From NCBI RefSeq assembly GCF_019880405.1, contig NZ_CP082269.1:2976001-3040000 (forward strand): DNA of 64,000 nt. The letters run 5' to 3'. The notes beneath the pieces were generated by a model that had not been told where the DNA came from, ran no database searches, and worked only from the letters and a program-made list of their open reading frames with translations. Each line of letters starts with the position of its first letter. Positions within the stretch are counted from its first letter, which is position 1. Shown here piece after piece: positions 1 to 8,979 of the stretch. The stretch is from Enterobacter sp. C2 (GTDB taxonomy: Bacteria > Pseudomonadota > Gammaproteobacteria > Enterobacterales > Enterobacteriaceae). Both the position numbers and the translations under genes were made by a program.

Positions 1-944
1 CTACCCTCCCCGGCCTGCTCTGTGCGCTGATTATTGGCCTGGCGGGCGGCGTCAGCCTTGGCCCTGAGCATCCTATTATGGTAATCAATATTGCCCTTGC
101 GGTTGCCGTAGGCGCGCGGCTCTTTCCGCGGGTGACGGCGCTTGACTGGACGGTGCTGGCCTCTGCCGGCACGATAGGCGCGCTGTTTGGTACGCCGGTT
201 GCCGCCGCGCTGATCTTCTCCCAAACCCTGGGCGGTAACAGCGATGTTCCGCTGTGGGATCGGCTCTTCGCTCCGCTGATGTCCGCCGCCGCAGGTGCGC
301 TAACGACCAGCCTCTTTTTCCACCCGCACTTCTCGCTGCCGATTGCCCACTACGGGCAGATGCAGCTGATGGATATCTTTAGCGGCGCGGTAGTGGCCGC
401 CATCGCTATTGCGTTGGGCATGATTGCGGTGTGGTGCCTGCCACGCCTGCACCAGCTGATGAACCGGCTGGGTCATCCGGTGTTGATCCTCGGCATCGGC
501 GGCTTTCTGCTGGGTATTCTCGGCATCATCGGTGGGCATATCACCCTGTTCAAGGGGCTGAGCGAGATGCAGCAACTGGCCTTTAGCCAGACCTTTACCG
601 TCAGCGACTACCTGCTGTTTGCGGTGGTGAAGCTTGCTGCGCTGGTGATTGCTGCCGCCTGCGGCTTTCGCGGCGGGCGCATCTTCCCGGCCGTATTCGT
701 GGCGGTGGCGTTAGGGTTGATGCTGCACGAGCACGTCGAGGCCGTTCCGGCAGCGATTACCGTATCGTGCGCCATTCTTGGCCTGGTGCTGGTGGTGACC
801 CGCGACGGCTGGCTGAGCCTGTTTATGGCGGCGGCGGTGGTGCCGGATACCACCCTCCTGCCGCTGCTGTGTATTGTGATGCTTCCCGCGTGGCTGCTGC
901 TGGCGGGAAAACCGCTGATGATTGCGCCACGTCGCAAAGATTAA
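1..944 (+). CDS. yfeO: YfeO, CLC-family ion channel/transporter, 5'-truncated by window edge
   Basis: The C-terminal part of a voltage-gated chloride channel (CLC) family inner-membrane protein; the reading frame is open from base 3 and the start lies outside the window. The CLC signatures are visible: a GPEHP motif near the left edge, matching the family's G(K/R)EGP selectivity region in degenerate form, and GFRGGRIFP further on, matching the GxFxP loop. Most of the protein consists of long hydrophobic segments. It closely resembles E. coli YfeO, whose substrate is not established. Since the GxEGP motif deviates (H replaces G), chloride specificity should not be assumed. It is followed 70 bases later by an aldo/keto reductase gene on the same strand. 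Confidence 0.93.
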   Translation, partial: TLPGLLCALIIGLAGGVSLGPEHPIMVINIALAVAVGARLFPRVTALDWTVLASAGTIGALFGTPVAAALIFSQTLGGNSDVPLWDRLFAPLMSAAAGALTTSLFFHPHFSLPIAHYGQMQLMDIFSGAVVAAIAIALGMIAVWCLPRLHQLMNRLGHPVLILGIGGFLLGILGIIGGHITLFKGLSEMQQLAFSQTFTVSDYLLFAVVKLAALVIAAACGFRGGRIFPAVFVAVALGLMLHEHVEAVPAAITVSCAILGLVLVVTRDGWLSLFMAAAVVPDTTLLPLLCIVMLPAWLLLAGKPLMIAPRRKD

Positions 945-1014
945 CGCCCGCGCGGGTTTCATCGGCTCGTCCGGTGTAATGTTGCGCTTTTTACAGAACA
1001 GAGAGGGTAACTGC

Positions 1015-2013
1015 ATGGTTTATCAGGCCAATCCTGAGCGCTATCAGGGAATGGAGTATCGCCGCTGCGGCGATAGTGGCATCAGGCTACCGGCAATATC
1101 GCTGGGGCTGTGGCATAACTTTGGTGACGCGACGCGGGTTGATACCAGCCGCCAGCTGCTACGTCACGCCTTCGATCTGGGTATCACCCATTTTGACCTC
1201 GCCAATAACTATGGGCCGCCGCCGGGATCTGCCGAAAGCAACTTTGGCCGCATCCTGCAAGAGGACTTCTTACCGTACCGCGACGAGCTGATTATCTCTT
1301 CCAAAGCCGGTTACACCATGTGGGACGGCCCTTACGGTGACTGGGGTTCGCGCAAGTATCTTATTGCCAGCCTCGATCAGAGCCTGCGCCGGATGGGGCT
1401 TGAGTATGTCGATATCTTCTATCATCACCGCCCGGATCCGCATACGCCGCTGAAGGAGACCATGCGCGCGCTGGACCATATTGTGCGCCAGGGGAAAGCG
1501 CTCTACGTTGGGCTGTCGAACTACCCGGCCGATCTGGCCCGCGAGGCTATCGCCATCCTCGACGATTTGGGCACGCCCTGCCTGATTCATCAGCCGAAAT
1601 ATTCAATGTTTGAGCGCTGGGTTGAGGATGAGCTCCTGGATCTGCTAGCGGAAAAAGGCGTCGGCAGCATCGCCTTCTCGCCGCTGGCGGGCGGTCAGCT
1701 CACGGACCGTTACCTCAACGGTATTCCGGAAGATTCACGGGCCGCCAGCGGGAGCCGCTTCCTCAACCCGGATCAGCTTACCGAGGAGAAGCTGGAGAAG
1801 GTACGTAAGCTTAATGCGTTGGCACAGGCGCGCGGGCAGAAGCTCTCCCAGATGGCGCTGGCATGGGTGCTGCGTGGGGACAGAGTGACCTCGGTATTAA
1901 TTGGCGCAAGTAAAATTGCCCAGTTGGACGACGCTGCGGGCATGCTGGCTAACCGCCACTTTACCGAGCAGGAGTGTGCCGCCATTGATGCAATCCTGAA
2001 CGACGCAGGTTAA
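1015..2013 (+). CDS. Aldo/keto reductase, YghZ-like
   Basis: A 332-residue NADPH-dependent aldo/keto reductase resembling E. coli YghZ (L-glyceraldehyde-3-phosphate/methylglyoxal reductase, AKR14). The barrel's catalytic tetrad can be read as D61, Y66 (DLANNYGPPPGS), K97 (SSKAGY) and H138 (YHHR). The C-terminal SVLIGASK motif is the usual cofactor-phosphate site. The chosen ATG is preceded by AGAGGGT at good spacing; an in-frame upstream start would overlap yfeO. The exact substrate cannot be assigned from sequence. In E. coli K-12 the homologue lies elsewhere and yfeO is followed by ypeC, so the gene is an insertion here relative to K-12. Its base composition is like its neighbours. Confidence 0.9.
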   Translation: MVYQANPERYQGMEYRRCGDSGIRLPAISLGLWHNFGDATRVDTSRQLLRHAFDLGITHFDLANNYGPPPGSAESNFGRILQEDFLPYRDELIISSKAGYTMWDGPYGDWGSRKYLIASLDQSLRRMGLEYVDIFYHHRPDPHTPLKETMRALDHIVRQGKALYVGLSNYPADLAREAIAILDDLGTPCLIHQPKYSMFERWVEDELLDLLAEKGVGSIAFSPLAGGQLTDRYLNGIPEDSRAASGSRFLNPDQLTEEKLEKVRKLNALAQARGQKLSQMALAWVLRGDRVTSVLIGASKIAQLDDAAGMLANRHFTEQECAAIDAILNDAG

Positions 2014-2133
2014 TCTTTTTTTAACAAAAAGTGCTGCCATCCACGAATTAGGAGTTTAGGCGATGCTACGGGACTTTACGTCTCGTAATATTTTCTTACA
2101 GGCCATCGTGGCCCGCTCGTGGAGGAAATTTTT

Positions 2134-2475
2134 ATGTTCAGGTCACTTATTCTGGCAGCACTGTTAATGGCTACTACAGCCCCGCTGGTCGCCCACGCCG
2201 GTGAGATCACGCTGTTGCCGTCTATAAAATTACAGATTGGCGACCGGGACGATCGGGGCCACTACTGGGATGGCCGAGACTGGCGCGACCGGGACTACTG
2301 GAATCGCCACTATCAGTGGCGTGATAACCGCTGGCGTCCGCACGATCGCGGTTACCATCGCGGCTGGGACAACCGAAAAGCGTATGAGCGTGGCTATCGC
2401 GAAGGCTGGGAAGATCGTAGCGATCGTCGTGGTCCAGGACGCGGTCATGGCCATGGTCACGGCCACCACCATTGA
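2134..2475 (+). CDS. ypeC: YpeC-like secreted DUF2502 protein with His/Gly tail
   Basis: A small protein of 113 residues with a clear signal peptide (start [11 protein letters not shown], cleavage near AHAG). The mature part is rich in Asp, Arg, Trp and Tyr, with repeated R/D-D-Y/W units, and it ends in HGHGHGHHH. It matches E. coli YpeC (DUF2502), which is likewise next to mntH; its function is unknown. GGAGG lies eight bases before the chosen ATG, better placed than for the upstream in-frame ATG. The histidine-rich tail suggests metal binding in the periplasm, which would fit its manganese-transporter neighbour; this is inference only. Confidence 0.88.
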   Translation: MFRSLILAALLMATTAPLVAHAGEITLLPSIKLQIGDRDDRGHYWDGRDWRDRDYWNRHYQWRDNRWRPHDRGYHRGWDNRKAYERGYREGWEDRSDRRGPGRGHGHGHGHHH

Positions 2476-2536
2476 TAAAAGCGTAACATCGCCCAGGCCG
2501 GGTCAGGCGCAGCCGCCACCCGGCGTTACCCTTACA

Positions 2537-3775
2537 TTACAGCCCCAGCGCCATACCTATCAGCAGCCACATGTTAAGCCCTACCACCAGAGCCACAATC
2601 ACCCAGCCGAGACGTTTTACCAGTTTGGTATTGACCAGCTCCCCCATCAGCTTGCCGTCGCTGGTAAAGATCAGCAGAGGTACCAGCGCCAGCGCGATAC
2701 CAAAGCTCAGCAGAACCTGACTCATCACCAGAATACGCGTCGGATCCAGTCCCATCAGAATCACGATAAACGAAGGCAGCATGGTGATAGACCGACGTAG
2801 CCACAGCGGAATACTGAAGCGAACAAACCCCTGCATCACCACCTGACCGGCCAGGGTGCCCACTACCGTGGAAGAGAGCCCTGCCGCCACCAGGCTCAGG
2901 CCAAAGATGGTGGCTGCCGCATGGCTTAGCAGCGGTTCGAGAGTAAGATAGGCCTGATCCAGGTCGGCAACCCCGGTATGGCCGCTAAAGTGAAACGCGG
3001 CGGCGGCGGTGGCCATCATCGCCAGGTTAACGAAGCCCGCGATGGTCATTGCAATCGCTACGTCCCACTTCGTTGCCGAGTAGCGCTCTTTGCGCGATCC
3101 GTCATGCAGGTTCTGGGTCAAAGAGGAGTGTAGATAGATGACGTGGGGCATAATGGTTGCCCCCAGCACGCCCGCCGCCAAAAACACCGCTTCGGTAGTC
3201 GGCAGGCTCGGGATCAGCATCCCTTTACCCAGATCCACCAGCTTAGGCTGGGAGAAGATCAGCTCTACCACGTAGGCCACAGCGACAAAGAGCAGCAAAC
3301 CGCCGATCACCTTCTCCAGCGGTTTATCGCCGCGCCGCTGCAGCATCAGGATCAAGAAGGTGGCAATGCCGGTGAGCACCGCCCCCTGCAGCAGCGAGAC
3401 GCCGAGAATGAGCTTAAAGCCAATCGCCGCCCCGATAAACTCCGCCAGGTCGGTGGCCATGGCGATGATTTCTGCCTGCACCCAATAGAACCACACCACC
3501 GGACGCGGATAGCGATCGCGAATATGCTCGGCAAGGTTTTTGCTCGTGGCAATCCCCAGCTTGGCGGAGAGCACCTGGATCAGCATCGCCATCAGGTTAG
3601 CCCAGACCACCACCCACAGCAGCTTGTAGCCGAAGCTGGCCCCGGCCTGAATATTGGTAGCAAAATTGCCGGGATCGATATAGCCAATAGCCGCCACAAA
3701 GGCGGGTCCCATTAATGCGAACCGAAGCTTCCGCGCTGTACGTCCGCTGCTACTCTCAACGCTGCTATCGTTCAT
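2537..3775 (-). CDS. mntH: MntH, Nramp-family proton-coupled Mn(II)/Fe(II) importer
   Basis: A 412-residue inner-membrane transporter of the Nramp family, the same length as E. coli MntH. The metal-binding DPGN motif is at residues 34-37, and the second conserved metal-site motif, [10 protein letters not shown], sits mid-protein. About eleven hydrophobic segments are seen. It imports Mn(II), and less well Fe(II), with protons, supplying Mn-dependent enzymes under oxidative stress or iron shortage. The gene is monocistronic and convergent with ypeC. An MntR-type palindrome and a Fur-like site lie just upstream, so repression by manganese and by iron is expected. Confidence 0.97.
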   Translation of the reverse strand: MNDSSVESSSGRTARKLRFALMGPAFVAAIGYIDPGNFATNIQAGASFGYKLLWVVVWANLMAMLIQVLSAKLGIATSKNLAEHIRDRYPRPVVWFYWVQAEIIAMATDLAEFIGAAIGFKLILGVSLLQGAVLTGIATFLILMLQRRGDKPLEKVIGGLLLFVAVAYVVELIFSQPKLVDLGKGMLIPSLPTTEAVFLAAGVLGATIMPHVIYLHSSLTQNLHDGSRKERYSATKWDVAIAMTIAGFVNLAMMATAAAAFHFSGHTGVADLDQAYLTLEPLLSHAAATIFGLSLVAAGLSSTVVGTLAGQVVMQGFVRFSIPLWLRRSITMLPSFIVILMGLDPTRILVMSQVLLSFGIALALVPLLIFTSDGKLMGELVNTKLVKRLGWVIVALVVGLNMWLLIGMALGL

Positions 3776-3785
3776 TTTTGCCTCT

Positions 3786-3805
3786 AATATAGCCTTTGCT
3801 ATGTT
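3786..3805 (-). promoter_or_regulatory. MntR-box-like operator of mntH
   Basis: The palindrome AATATAGC-CTTT-GCTATGTT lies 10-30 bases before the mntH start codon. Read on the mntH strand it is AACATAGC-AAAG-GCTATATT, which is the MntR box as I recall it from E. coli mntH. Repression by Mn-loaded MntR follows from known biology; binding here is inferred. Confidence 0.82.
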
Positions 3806-3820
3806 TCATGCTAGCAAAAT

Positions 3821-3839
3821 GCGAATGATTATCAAGTTG
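3821..3839 (-). promoter_or_regulatory. Fur-box-like site upstream of mntH
   Basis: GCGAATGATTATCAAGTTG matches the 19-base Fur consensus GATAATGATAATCATTATC at about 12 positions, including the core AATGAT-ATCA. It sits upstream of the MntR-like box, the arrangement known for enterobacterial mntH, where Fe-Fur represses. Confidence 0.6.
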
Positions 3840-3984
3840 GTTTGGGTGGATTTCTTTGATAGATAAAACCGATTAACGGAGTGAAGATCAGGAAAAGAGC
3901 GAAATTGCGTGGGGAGGTTGTCCCATTTGTTACAGTTTAGCAGCGTAAAAGGGTTTTACACTTCTTTTATTAACATAACAAAAT

Positions 3985-4075
3985 TGTATCTTTGATCACT
4001 ATTTTTGAGTCTCGTCACAGGACATTACGATAGTGTGTATTTGATCTCGTTTTATTTACTCTTGTTTCATAGAAT
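3985..4075 (+). promoter_or_regulatory. nupC promoter with two tandem CRP-like sites
   Basis: Two CRP-like sites are seen: TGTAT-N6-TCACT at 3985-4000 and TGTGT-N6-TCTCG at 4034-4049, centres 49 bases apart. A -10-like TAGAAT is at 4070-4075. If transcription starts near 4082, the downstream CRP site is centred near -41 and the upstream one near -90, the tandem layout typical of CRP/CytR-controlled nucleoside genes. The rest of the 342-base gap between mntH and nupC holds the mntH operators and no gene. Confidence 0.6.
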
Positions 4076-4117
4076 GTGCACGAAAACTAAACCTGCCTCA
4101 TGTTTGGAGCAAAAAGT

Positions 4118-5305
4118 ATGTCCCGCGTTCTTCACTTTGTTTTGGCGCTTGCCGTTGTGGCGCTGCTTGCCTTACTGGTCAGCAGCGATCGCAAGAAAAT
4201 TCGTATTCGTTTCGTTGTTCAGCTTTTGGTCATTGAAGTGTTACTCGCCTGGTTCTTCCTGAACTCCGACATCGGTCAGGGCTTCGTGCGTGGCTTCTCC
4301 GAGATGTTTGAAAAGCTGCTCGGCTTTGCCAACGAAGGGACAAACTTTGTCTTTGGCAAAATGAACGATGAAGGTCTGGCGTTCTTCTTCCTGAAGGTAC
4401 TCTGCCCTATCGTCTTTATCTCGGCGCTGATCGGTATCCTGCAGCACATTCGCGTTCTGCCGATTGTCATTCGCGCTATCGGTACCGTGCTGTCAAAAGT
4501 TAACGGCATGGGCAAACTGGAATCCTTTAACGCGGTAAGTTCGCTGATTCTGGGGCAGTCAGAAAACTTTATCGCCTATAAAGATATCCTCGGCAAAATG
4601 TCGCGCAACCGCATGTACACCATGGCAGCCACGGCGATGTCCACCGTCTCCATGTCGATCGTTGGCGCGTACATGACCATGCTGGATCCTAAGTACGTCG
4701 TTGCGGCGCTGGTTCTCAACATGTTCAGCACCTTTATCGTTCTGTCGCTGATCAACCCTTACCGCGTGGATGAGAGCGAAGAGAACCTGCAGATGGCGAA
4801 TCTGCATGAAGGCCAGAGCTTCTTTGAGATGTTGGGTGAGTATATCCTGGCAGGCTTCAAAGTGGCGATTATCGTTGCCGCTATGCTGATCGGCTTTATC
4901 GCCCTGATCTCCGGCCTGAACGCCCTGTTCGCCGCCGTACTGGGTATCTCTTTCCAGGGCATTCTGGGCTACATCTTCTACCCGGTTGCATGGGTAATGG
5001 GCGTACCGGCCGGCGAAGCGCTGCAGGTAGGCAGTATTATGGCAACCAAACTGGTCTCTAACGAATTCGTTGCCATGATGGACCTGCAGAAGATCGCCAG
5101 CACCCTGTCGCCACGTGCGGAAGGTATCCTCTCCGTGTTCCTCGTCTCCTTTGCTAACTTCTCCTCAATCGGCATCATTGCCGGCGCCATTAAAGGCCTG
5201 AACGAAGAGCAAGGCAACGTGGTATCACGCTTTGGTCTGAAGCTGGTCTACGGCTCTACGCTGGTCAGCGTACTGTCTGCGTCTATCGCTGCGCTCGTGC
5301 TGTAA
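4118..5305 (+). CDS. nupC: NupC, proton-coupled nucleoside transporter
   Basis: A 395-residue inner-membrane protein of the concentrative nucleoside transporter (CNT) family, importing pyrimidine nucleosides and adenosine with protons. The start [20 protein letters not shown] matches E. coli NupC, and GGAG eight bases before this ATG supports it over the ATG six codons upstream. The conserved CNT stretches [13 protein letters not shown] and the [10 protein letters not shown] region are intact. The protein is about five residues shorter than E. coli NupC, the loss falling in a loop before SISFQGILG (here LGISFQGIL). It is monocistronic, ended by a strong terminator. Confidence 0.96.
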   Translation: MSRVLHFVLALAVVALLALLVSSDRKKIRIRFVVQLLVIEVLLAWFFLNSDIGQGFVRGFSEMFEKLLGFANEGTNFVFGKMNDEGLAFFFLKVLCPIVFISALIGILQHIRVLPIVIRAIGTVLSKVNGMGKLESFNAVSSLILGQSENFIAYKDILGKMSRNRMYTMAATAMSTVSMSIVGAYMTMLDPKYVVAALVLNMFSTFIVLSLINPYRVDESEENLQMANLHEGQSFFEMLGEYILAGFKVAIIVAAMLIGFIALISGLNALFAAVLGISFQGILGYIFYPVAWVMGVPAGEALQVGSIMATKLVSNEFVAMMDLQKIASTLSPRAEGILSVFLVSFANFSSIGIIAGAIKGLNEEQGNVVSRFGLKLVYGSTLVSVLSASIAALVL

Positions 5306-5325
5306 GTTTACGTTGTACATAAAAA

Positions 5326-5350
5326 ATCGGGGCTCTGCCCCGGTTTTTTT
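5326..5350. terminator. Rho-independent terminator between nupC and pdeA
   Basis: A CGGGGC-TCT-GCCCCG hairpin with an A-run on the left and eight Ts on the right. It can terminate nupC and, on the other strand, the converging pdeA. Confidence 0.9.
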
Positions 5351-5355
5351 TATCT

Positions 5356-7539
5356 CTAGTCTGCCAGCTTCTCGGGTTTACCCAGCAGATACCCCTGTAG
5401 GTAGTCCACGCCCAGCGAGAGCAGCAGGTCACGCTGCTCCTCGGTCTCCACATACTCCGCCACCACGGTCAGGGATTTAGCCTTCGCCATAAAGCAGATC
5501 GATTTCACAATCATCGCGTCCAGGGAGTCGGTGAGGATATCTTTCACGAAGCTGCCGTCAATCTTTACGATGTCAGCATGCAGACGCTTCAGACGCTCGA
5601 AGTTAGCGTAGCCGGTCCCGAAATCATCGATCGCAATCTTAAAGCCGTAGTTTTGCAGACGCTGAATGTTATGCATGCTGGTTTCAGAATTAGAGAAAGC
5701 CTGCTCTTCGGTTATCTCAATGATCACGCACTGAGGGGCAACGTCATAGCTTTTAAACAAGGTCATAATCTGCGTGGCCGACTCTTCCTGCATCAGGGTC
5801 AGCGGCATCAGGTTGACGGAGAAACGCGCCTGAGTACCGGGAACCGGGTGCGCACGTAGCCAGCGCAGCAGGGTCTCCAGTACCTGCATATCGAAGCGAA
5901 TGCTCAGGTTAAACTGGGCGATCACCGGCAGAAAGCGGTCAGGCGTTAAAACTTCACCTTCAACTGCAAGACGGGTGAGCACCTCATGGTATCCCACACC
6001 ATCGGCATTCTGGATTGGCTGGGCATAGAGCAACAGTCCATCCTGCTCCAGGGCGCGCTTTACGCGGTTAAGCAGCAGCACGCGCTCGGTAGTGTGGCCG
6101 CATACGGTCTCAAGGCTCTGGGTTAGCGCTAGCACATGCGAGCTTGCACAGGCCTGCTCGGAAAGCCAGCTCAGCTGCCCCAGCATTTGGTGAAACATCT
6201 CTCCTGCGCCTTCAATAATGCCCCACGAGGCCCCAAACTCGATATCCATTGCGGTGTGGTGCCAGAAAATTTTCCGCCCGCTGAGGTAGTCCACCATGTG
6301 CTGAAGCCGCGCCGTGGGATCGGCACCGTTGAGCAGCAGCAGGAGTTCGCTACCCGGCAGCTGATAGACCTTCTCATTGCGCATCAGCAGCGGCTGTAGC
6401 TCACGGGTGATGCTGCGCTTACACTGCACGCGCATCATCATGCCGTAGTGGCGACTGAGAAACTCCAGGTTGCTGATGTGCAGGCAACAGACGACCCGAT
6501 GCGTATGCTTCTCTAACTGCTGTTCAAGGGCGCGTAAATTCGGCAGACCGGTAAGAGGATCGGTTAGCGCCTGCGCCTTCCATGCCCGCTTAAGCCACTC
6601 GCTGCGCCGGTAAATAGAGGCCATGTAGAGAATGCAGATGGTAAAGGAGATCAGCACCGACAGCACGAAGGCCATAGAATATTCAGTGTAAACGCCCTGC
6701 AAGAAGTTTTGATTGTTAGCAAGGAGCATCAGGGCGGTAATTGCCCAGCTCATACCGATTAACGGCGGGCTTAACTTACCGATCCCTAAGGTAAATAAAA
6801 TAAAGATGATCGGTACCAGGTACCCGGCTATATAGTCAGACTGATACGGTGAACAGACGACAATAAGAAACAGCGCTAATGTGAGCAGCCAGCCTAAAGT
6901 AAAATTTCTTCTTCGTGGCGACAAAAAAGGTCTGATGCTTTTTCGCCACAGCGTCCGGCCATAGCGGGGATTCACCATCATGCGCAACGGATAATAAAAC
7001 ATCATGGTAAAAATCAGCGCCGCGCACATCAAACTCTGTATATCAATGATACTATAAATAACCGAGCCGGTATCAAAGAACCGGGCCACCGGCGCTGGAA
7101 ATGTCACCCTGGCCCCCGCAACGTACATGGTTGCCTTAATAGCGGCAGGCGCTACGAAGGCTAGCCAGACGGTGCGCACGCCCATATCCCGGTTTGGCAA
7201 GCCGTGTCGCCAGCGCGTGCCCAGCTGCCAGCGCACAATGGTGCATGACAGCAGGAGGGGAAAGAAGAAGCAGAAAAGGAAAACACCGGTTTGCAACAAT
7301 GTTAAATCCAGCAGCTGCTCATAAACCAGGGCAAATCCCACCACCAGCGGAAAGATGGCCCGGCGACCAAAAAGCAGGATCATTGCCAGCGAGACGCTGA
7401 ACGGCAGCCATGCCAGAAAGATTTCACTCGCATCTACCTGGGCGCGCGGAGAAATAAAACGTGAAAAAGGGACAATTGCTATACACATTATTAACGCAAT
7501 TAAAAACACTTTCACATGACTGTATATTTTCATTTTCAT
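5356..7539 (-). CDS. pdeA: PdeA (YfeA), membrane-bound c-di-GMP phosphodiesterase
   Basis: Order of domains: a MASE1-like membrane region over roughly the first 300 residues with eight or more hydrophobic segments, a degenerate GGDEF domain (DPLTGLPNLR start; the GGDEF loop reads PGSELL, so it should not make c-di-GMP), and a C-terminal EAL domain. EAL active-site elements are present: EVL near residue 515, the Asn of SVNLMPL, EITEEQ, DDFGTG, KIDGSF, AEYVET and QGY. It should therefore hydrolyse c-di-GMP. The 727-residue product from this ATG matches the E. coli length (729), but no good ribosome site precedes it and the frame stays open 25 codons upstream, so the start is uncertain. Confidence 0.9.
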   Translation of the reverse strand: MKMKIYSHVKVFLIALIMCIAIVPFSRFISPRAQVDASEIFLAWLPFSVSLAMILLFGRRAIFPLVVGFALVYEQLLDLTLLQTGVFLFCFFFPLLLSCTIVRWQLGTRWRHGLPNRDMGVRTVWLAFVAPAAIKATMYVAGARVTFPAPVARFFDTGSVIYSIIDIQSLMCAALIFTMMFYYPLRMMVNPRYGRTLWRKSIRPFLSPRRRNFTLGWLLTLALFLIVVCSPYQSDYIAGYLVPIIFILFTLGIGKLSPPLIGMSWAITALMLLANNQNFLQGVYTEYSMAFVLSVLISFTICILYMASIYRRSEWLKRAWKAQALTDPLTGLPNLRALEQQLEKHTHRVVCCLHISNLEFLSRHYGMMMRVQCKRSITRELQPLLMRNEKVYQLPGSELLLLLNGADPTARLQHMVDYLSGRKIFWHHTAMDIEFGASWGIIEGAGEMFHQMLGQLSWLSEQACASSHVLALTQSLETVCGHTTERVLLLNRVKRALEQDGLLLYAQPIQNADGVGYHEVLTRLAVEGEVLTPDRFLPVIAQFNLSIRFDMQVLETLLRWLRAHPVPGTQARFSVNLMPLTLMQEESATQIMTLFKSYDVAPQCVIIEITEEQAFSNSETSMHNIQRLQNYGFKIAIDDFGTGYANFERLKRLHADIVKIDGSFVKDILTDSLDAMIVKSICFMAKAKSLTVVAEYVETEEQRDLLLSLGVDYLQGYLLGKPEKLAD

Positions 7540-7640
7540 TTGAGTTAATAAATGTGCTCTTGGCGTGCATTTTCGCTGGGCAGAAATAATAGGTTTATTC
7601 ACAAGGTGAATCAAGTTAGCAAGCTGATAGTGAATTGGTG

Positions 7641-7656
7641 CTTAACAATAGTTAAG
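7641..7656. promoter_or_regulatory. Perfect inverted repeat upstream of pdeA
   Basis: CTTAAC-AATA-GTTAAG, a perfect palindrome with six-base arms, lies about 100 bases before the pdeA start in the gap between pdeA and the tRNA-Ala genes. It may be an operator; no cognate regulator is recognised. Confidence 0.35.
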
Positions 7657-7725
7657 TAATGGAAGAATTTCCTGGGATCGCTATAAAAATTTTACTGAAT
7701 GTTCGTGAAAGCGGAGTGACAGATA

Positions 7726-7753
7726 TAAAAAAACCCTCGCAAAAGCGAGGGTC
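7726..7753 (-). terminator. Terminator of the tRNA-Ala operon
   Basis: On the minus strand GACCCTCGC-TTTT-GCGAGGGT is followed by a run of seven Ts, directly after the second tRNA-Ala gene in transcription order. Confidence 0.92.
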
Positions 7754-7760
7754 TGAATTT

Positions 7761-7836
<76 letters not shown>

Positions 7837-7876
7837 ACAGTCTTCTTTACGCACCAAATCTGTTGGGTTCAGAATT

Positions 7877-7952
<76 letters not shown>

Positions 7953-7983
7953 GTTGCGTAAAGCTGTCGTGTTGACGGGCGGC

Positions 7984-8012
7984 ATAATATGAATTCCTTT
8001 GTCAGGTGTCAA
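7984..8012 (-). promoter_or_regulatory. Promoter of the tRNA-Ala pair
   Basis: On the minus strand, TTGACA (8012-8007), a 17-base spacer and TATTAT (7989-7984), followed by a GC-rich discriminator GCCGCCCG. A near-consensus sigma-70 promoter with the discriminator type expected of stringently controlled stable RNA genes. Confidence 0.88.
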
Positions 8013-8171
8013 CGGCAAAATCTCACTCTGTCTCTCAACCGCTGAAAAAGCAAACAAATGAACGACATTGCGCGCCTGCTCGCAGCCAGGAGTTAAACCT
8101 GTCACATTTTCGCGTAAAATGGTGCTATAAAATGAACCCCTAATTACCCCTACTGCTCGTCAGGAAATCGT

Positions 8172-8534
8172 ATGATCAAGGAACGAATGACGCCGGAAGA
8201 GTTAGCCAGACTGACAGGCTATAGCCGCCAAACCATTAACAAGTGGGTACGCAAAGAGGGCTGGGTAACGTCACCTAAGCCTGGCGTGCAGGGCGGCAAG
8301 GCGCGCGTGGTGCATATCAATGAACAGGTGCGTGAGTTTATCCGCAACGCTCGCCGGGCTGCCGATGCGACGCTCTACGCTGATGCCAGCCTGGATACCT
8401 CACTCGACGTGCTGCTGGTGACGCTGGCGAAAGAGATGACGCCTTCAGAACAGAAACAGCTGACCTCTCTGTTAATGCGCGAGGGGATCAGCGGCCTGCT
8501 CCAACGGCTGGGTATTCGCGGTAGGGATAAGTAA
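8172..8534 (+). CDS. yfeC: YfeC, putative HTH DNA-binding protein (DUF1323)
   Basis: A 120-residue cytosolic protein resembling E. coli YfeC. The N-terminal helix-turn-helix (MTPEELARLTGYSRQTINKW) is followed by a basic GGKARVVHIN segment that looks like the wing or minor-groove part. The C-terminal motif EMTPSEQKQL...LLMREGISGLLQRLGI is shared with the next gene, so the two are paralogues. A -10-like TATAAA lies at 8126-8131. Only one base separates its stop from yfeD, so the two are surely co-transcribed. Targets are unknown. Confidence 0.92.
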   Translation: MIKERMTPEELARLTGYSRQTINKWVRKEGWVTSPKPGVQGGKARVVHINEQVREFIRNARRAADATLYADASLDTSLDVLLVTLAKEMTPSEQKQLTSLLMREGISGLLQRLGIRGRDK

Positions 8535-8535
8535 G

Positions 8536-8928
8536 ATGAAGCTACCTGATAAAATGACGCCTGAAGAGATGGCGGACTACCTTGGCGTGGCCAGACAAAC
8601 CGTTAACCGTTGGATCCGTGAACAGGGTTGGACAACCGAGACGCTAACCGGTGTGAAAGGCGGCCGGGCACGGCTGATCCATATTGATGAGCGCGTGCTG
8701 GCCTATATGCGCAAAACGCCGGTGGTTCGTCACCGCCAGTCGGCTTGGTCAATGGCGGAACCCGCCGCAGACTATGGCACGCTGTTTCAAACCGCCTCGC
8801 TACGCCAGATAAATACCGTTCTGCAGAATATGACGCCCGCAGAGCAGGCGCGTCTGGAACGCTTCCTGGCACGAGAAGGTCTGCGCGGGTTTTTAACCCG
8901 GCTGGGCATCGCCGACGCAGAGGCATAA
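8536..8928 (+). CDS. yfeD: YfeD, putative HTH DNA-binding protein, paralogue of YfeC
   Basis: A 130-residue protein with the same architecture as YfeC: HTH (MTPEEMADYLGVARQTVNRW) then GGRARLIHID, and a C-terminal NMTPAEQARLERFL...REGLRGFLTRLGI block. The central linker is longer and unlike that of YfeC. It matches E. coli YfeD in length. The ribosome site lies inside the end of yfeC (AGGGATAAGTAAG), so translation is probably coupled. Its role as a regulator is inferred from the HTH alone. Confidence 0.92.
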   Translation: MKLPDKMTPEEMADYLGVARQTVNRWIREQGWTTETLTGVKGGRARLIHIDERVLAYMRKTPVVRHRQSAWSMAEPAADYGTLFQTASLRQINTVLQNMTPAEQARLERFLAREGLRGFLTRLGIADAEA

Positions 8929-8957
8929 AAAAACGGCAGGTTAACCCTGCCGTTTTT
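8928..8957. terminator. Bidirectional terminator between yfeD and gltX
   Basis: AACGGCAGG-TTAA-CCCTGCCGTT flanked by an A-run on the left and a T-run on the right, between two convergent genes. Confidence 0.92.
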
Positions 8958-8979
8958 GTTGAGTGCGGTTACCGCCTGC

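Noticed and set aside
2230-2800. Overlapping frames on both strands across ypeC and the end of mntH
   Set aside because: Low-complexity proteins caused by the repetitive Asp/Arg/His codons of ypeC read out of frame.
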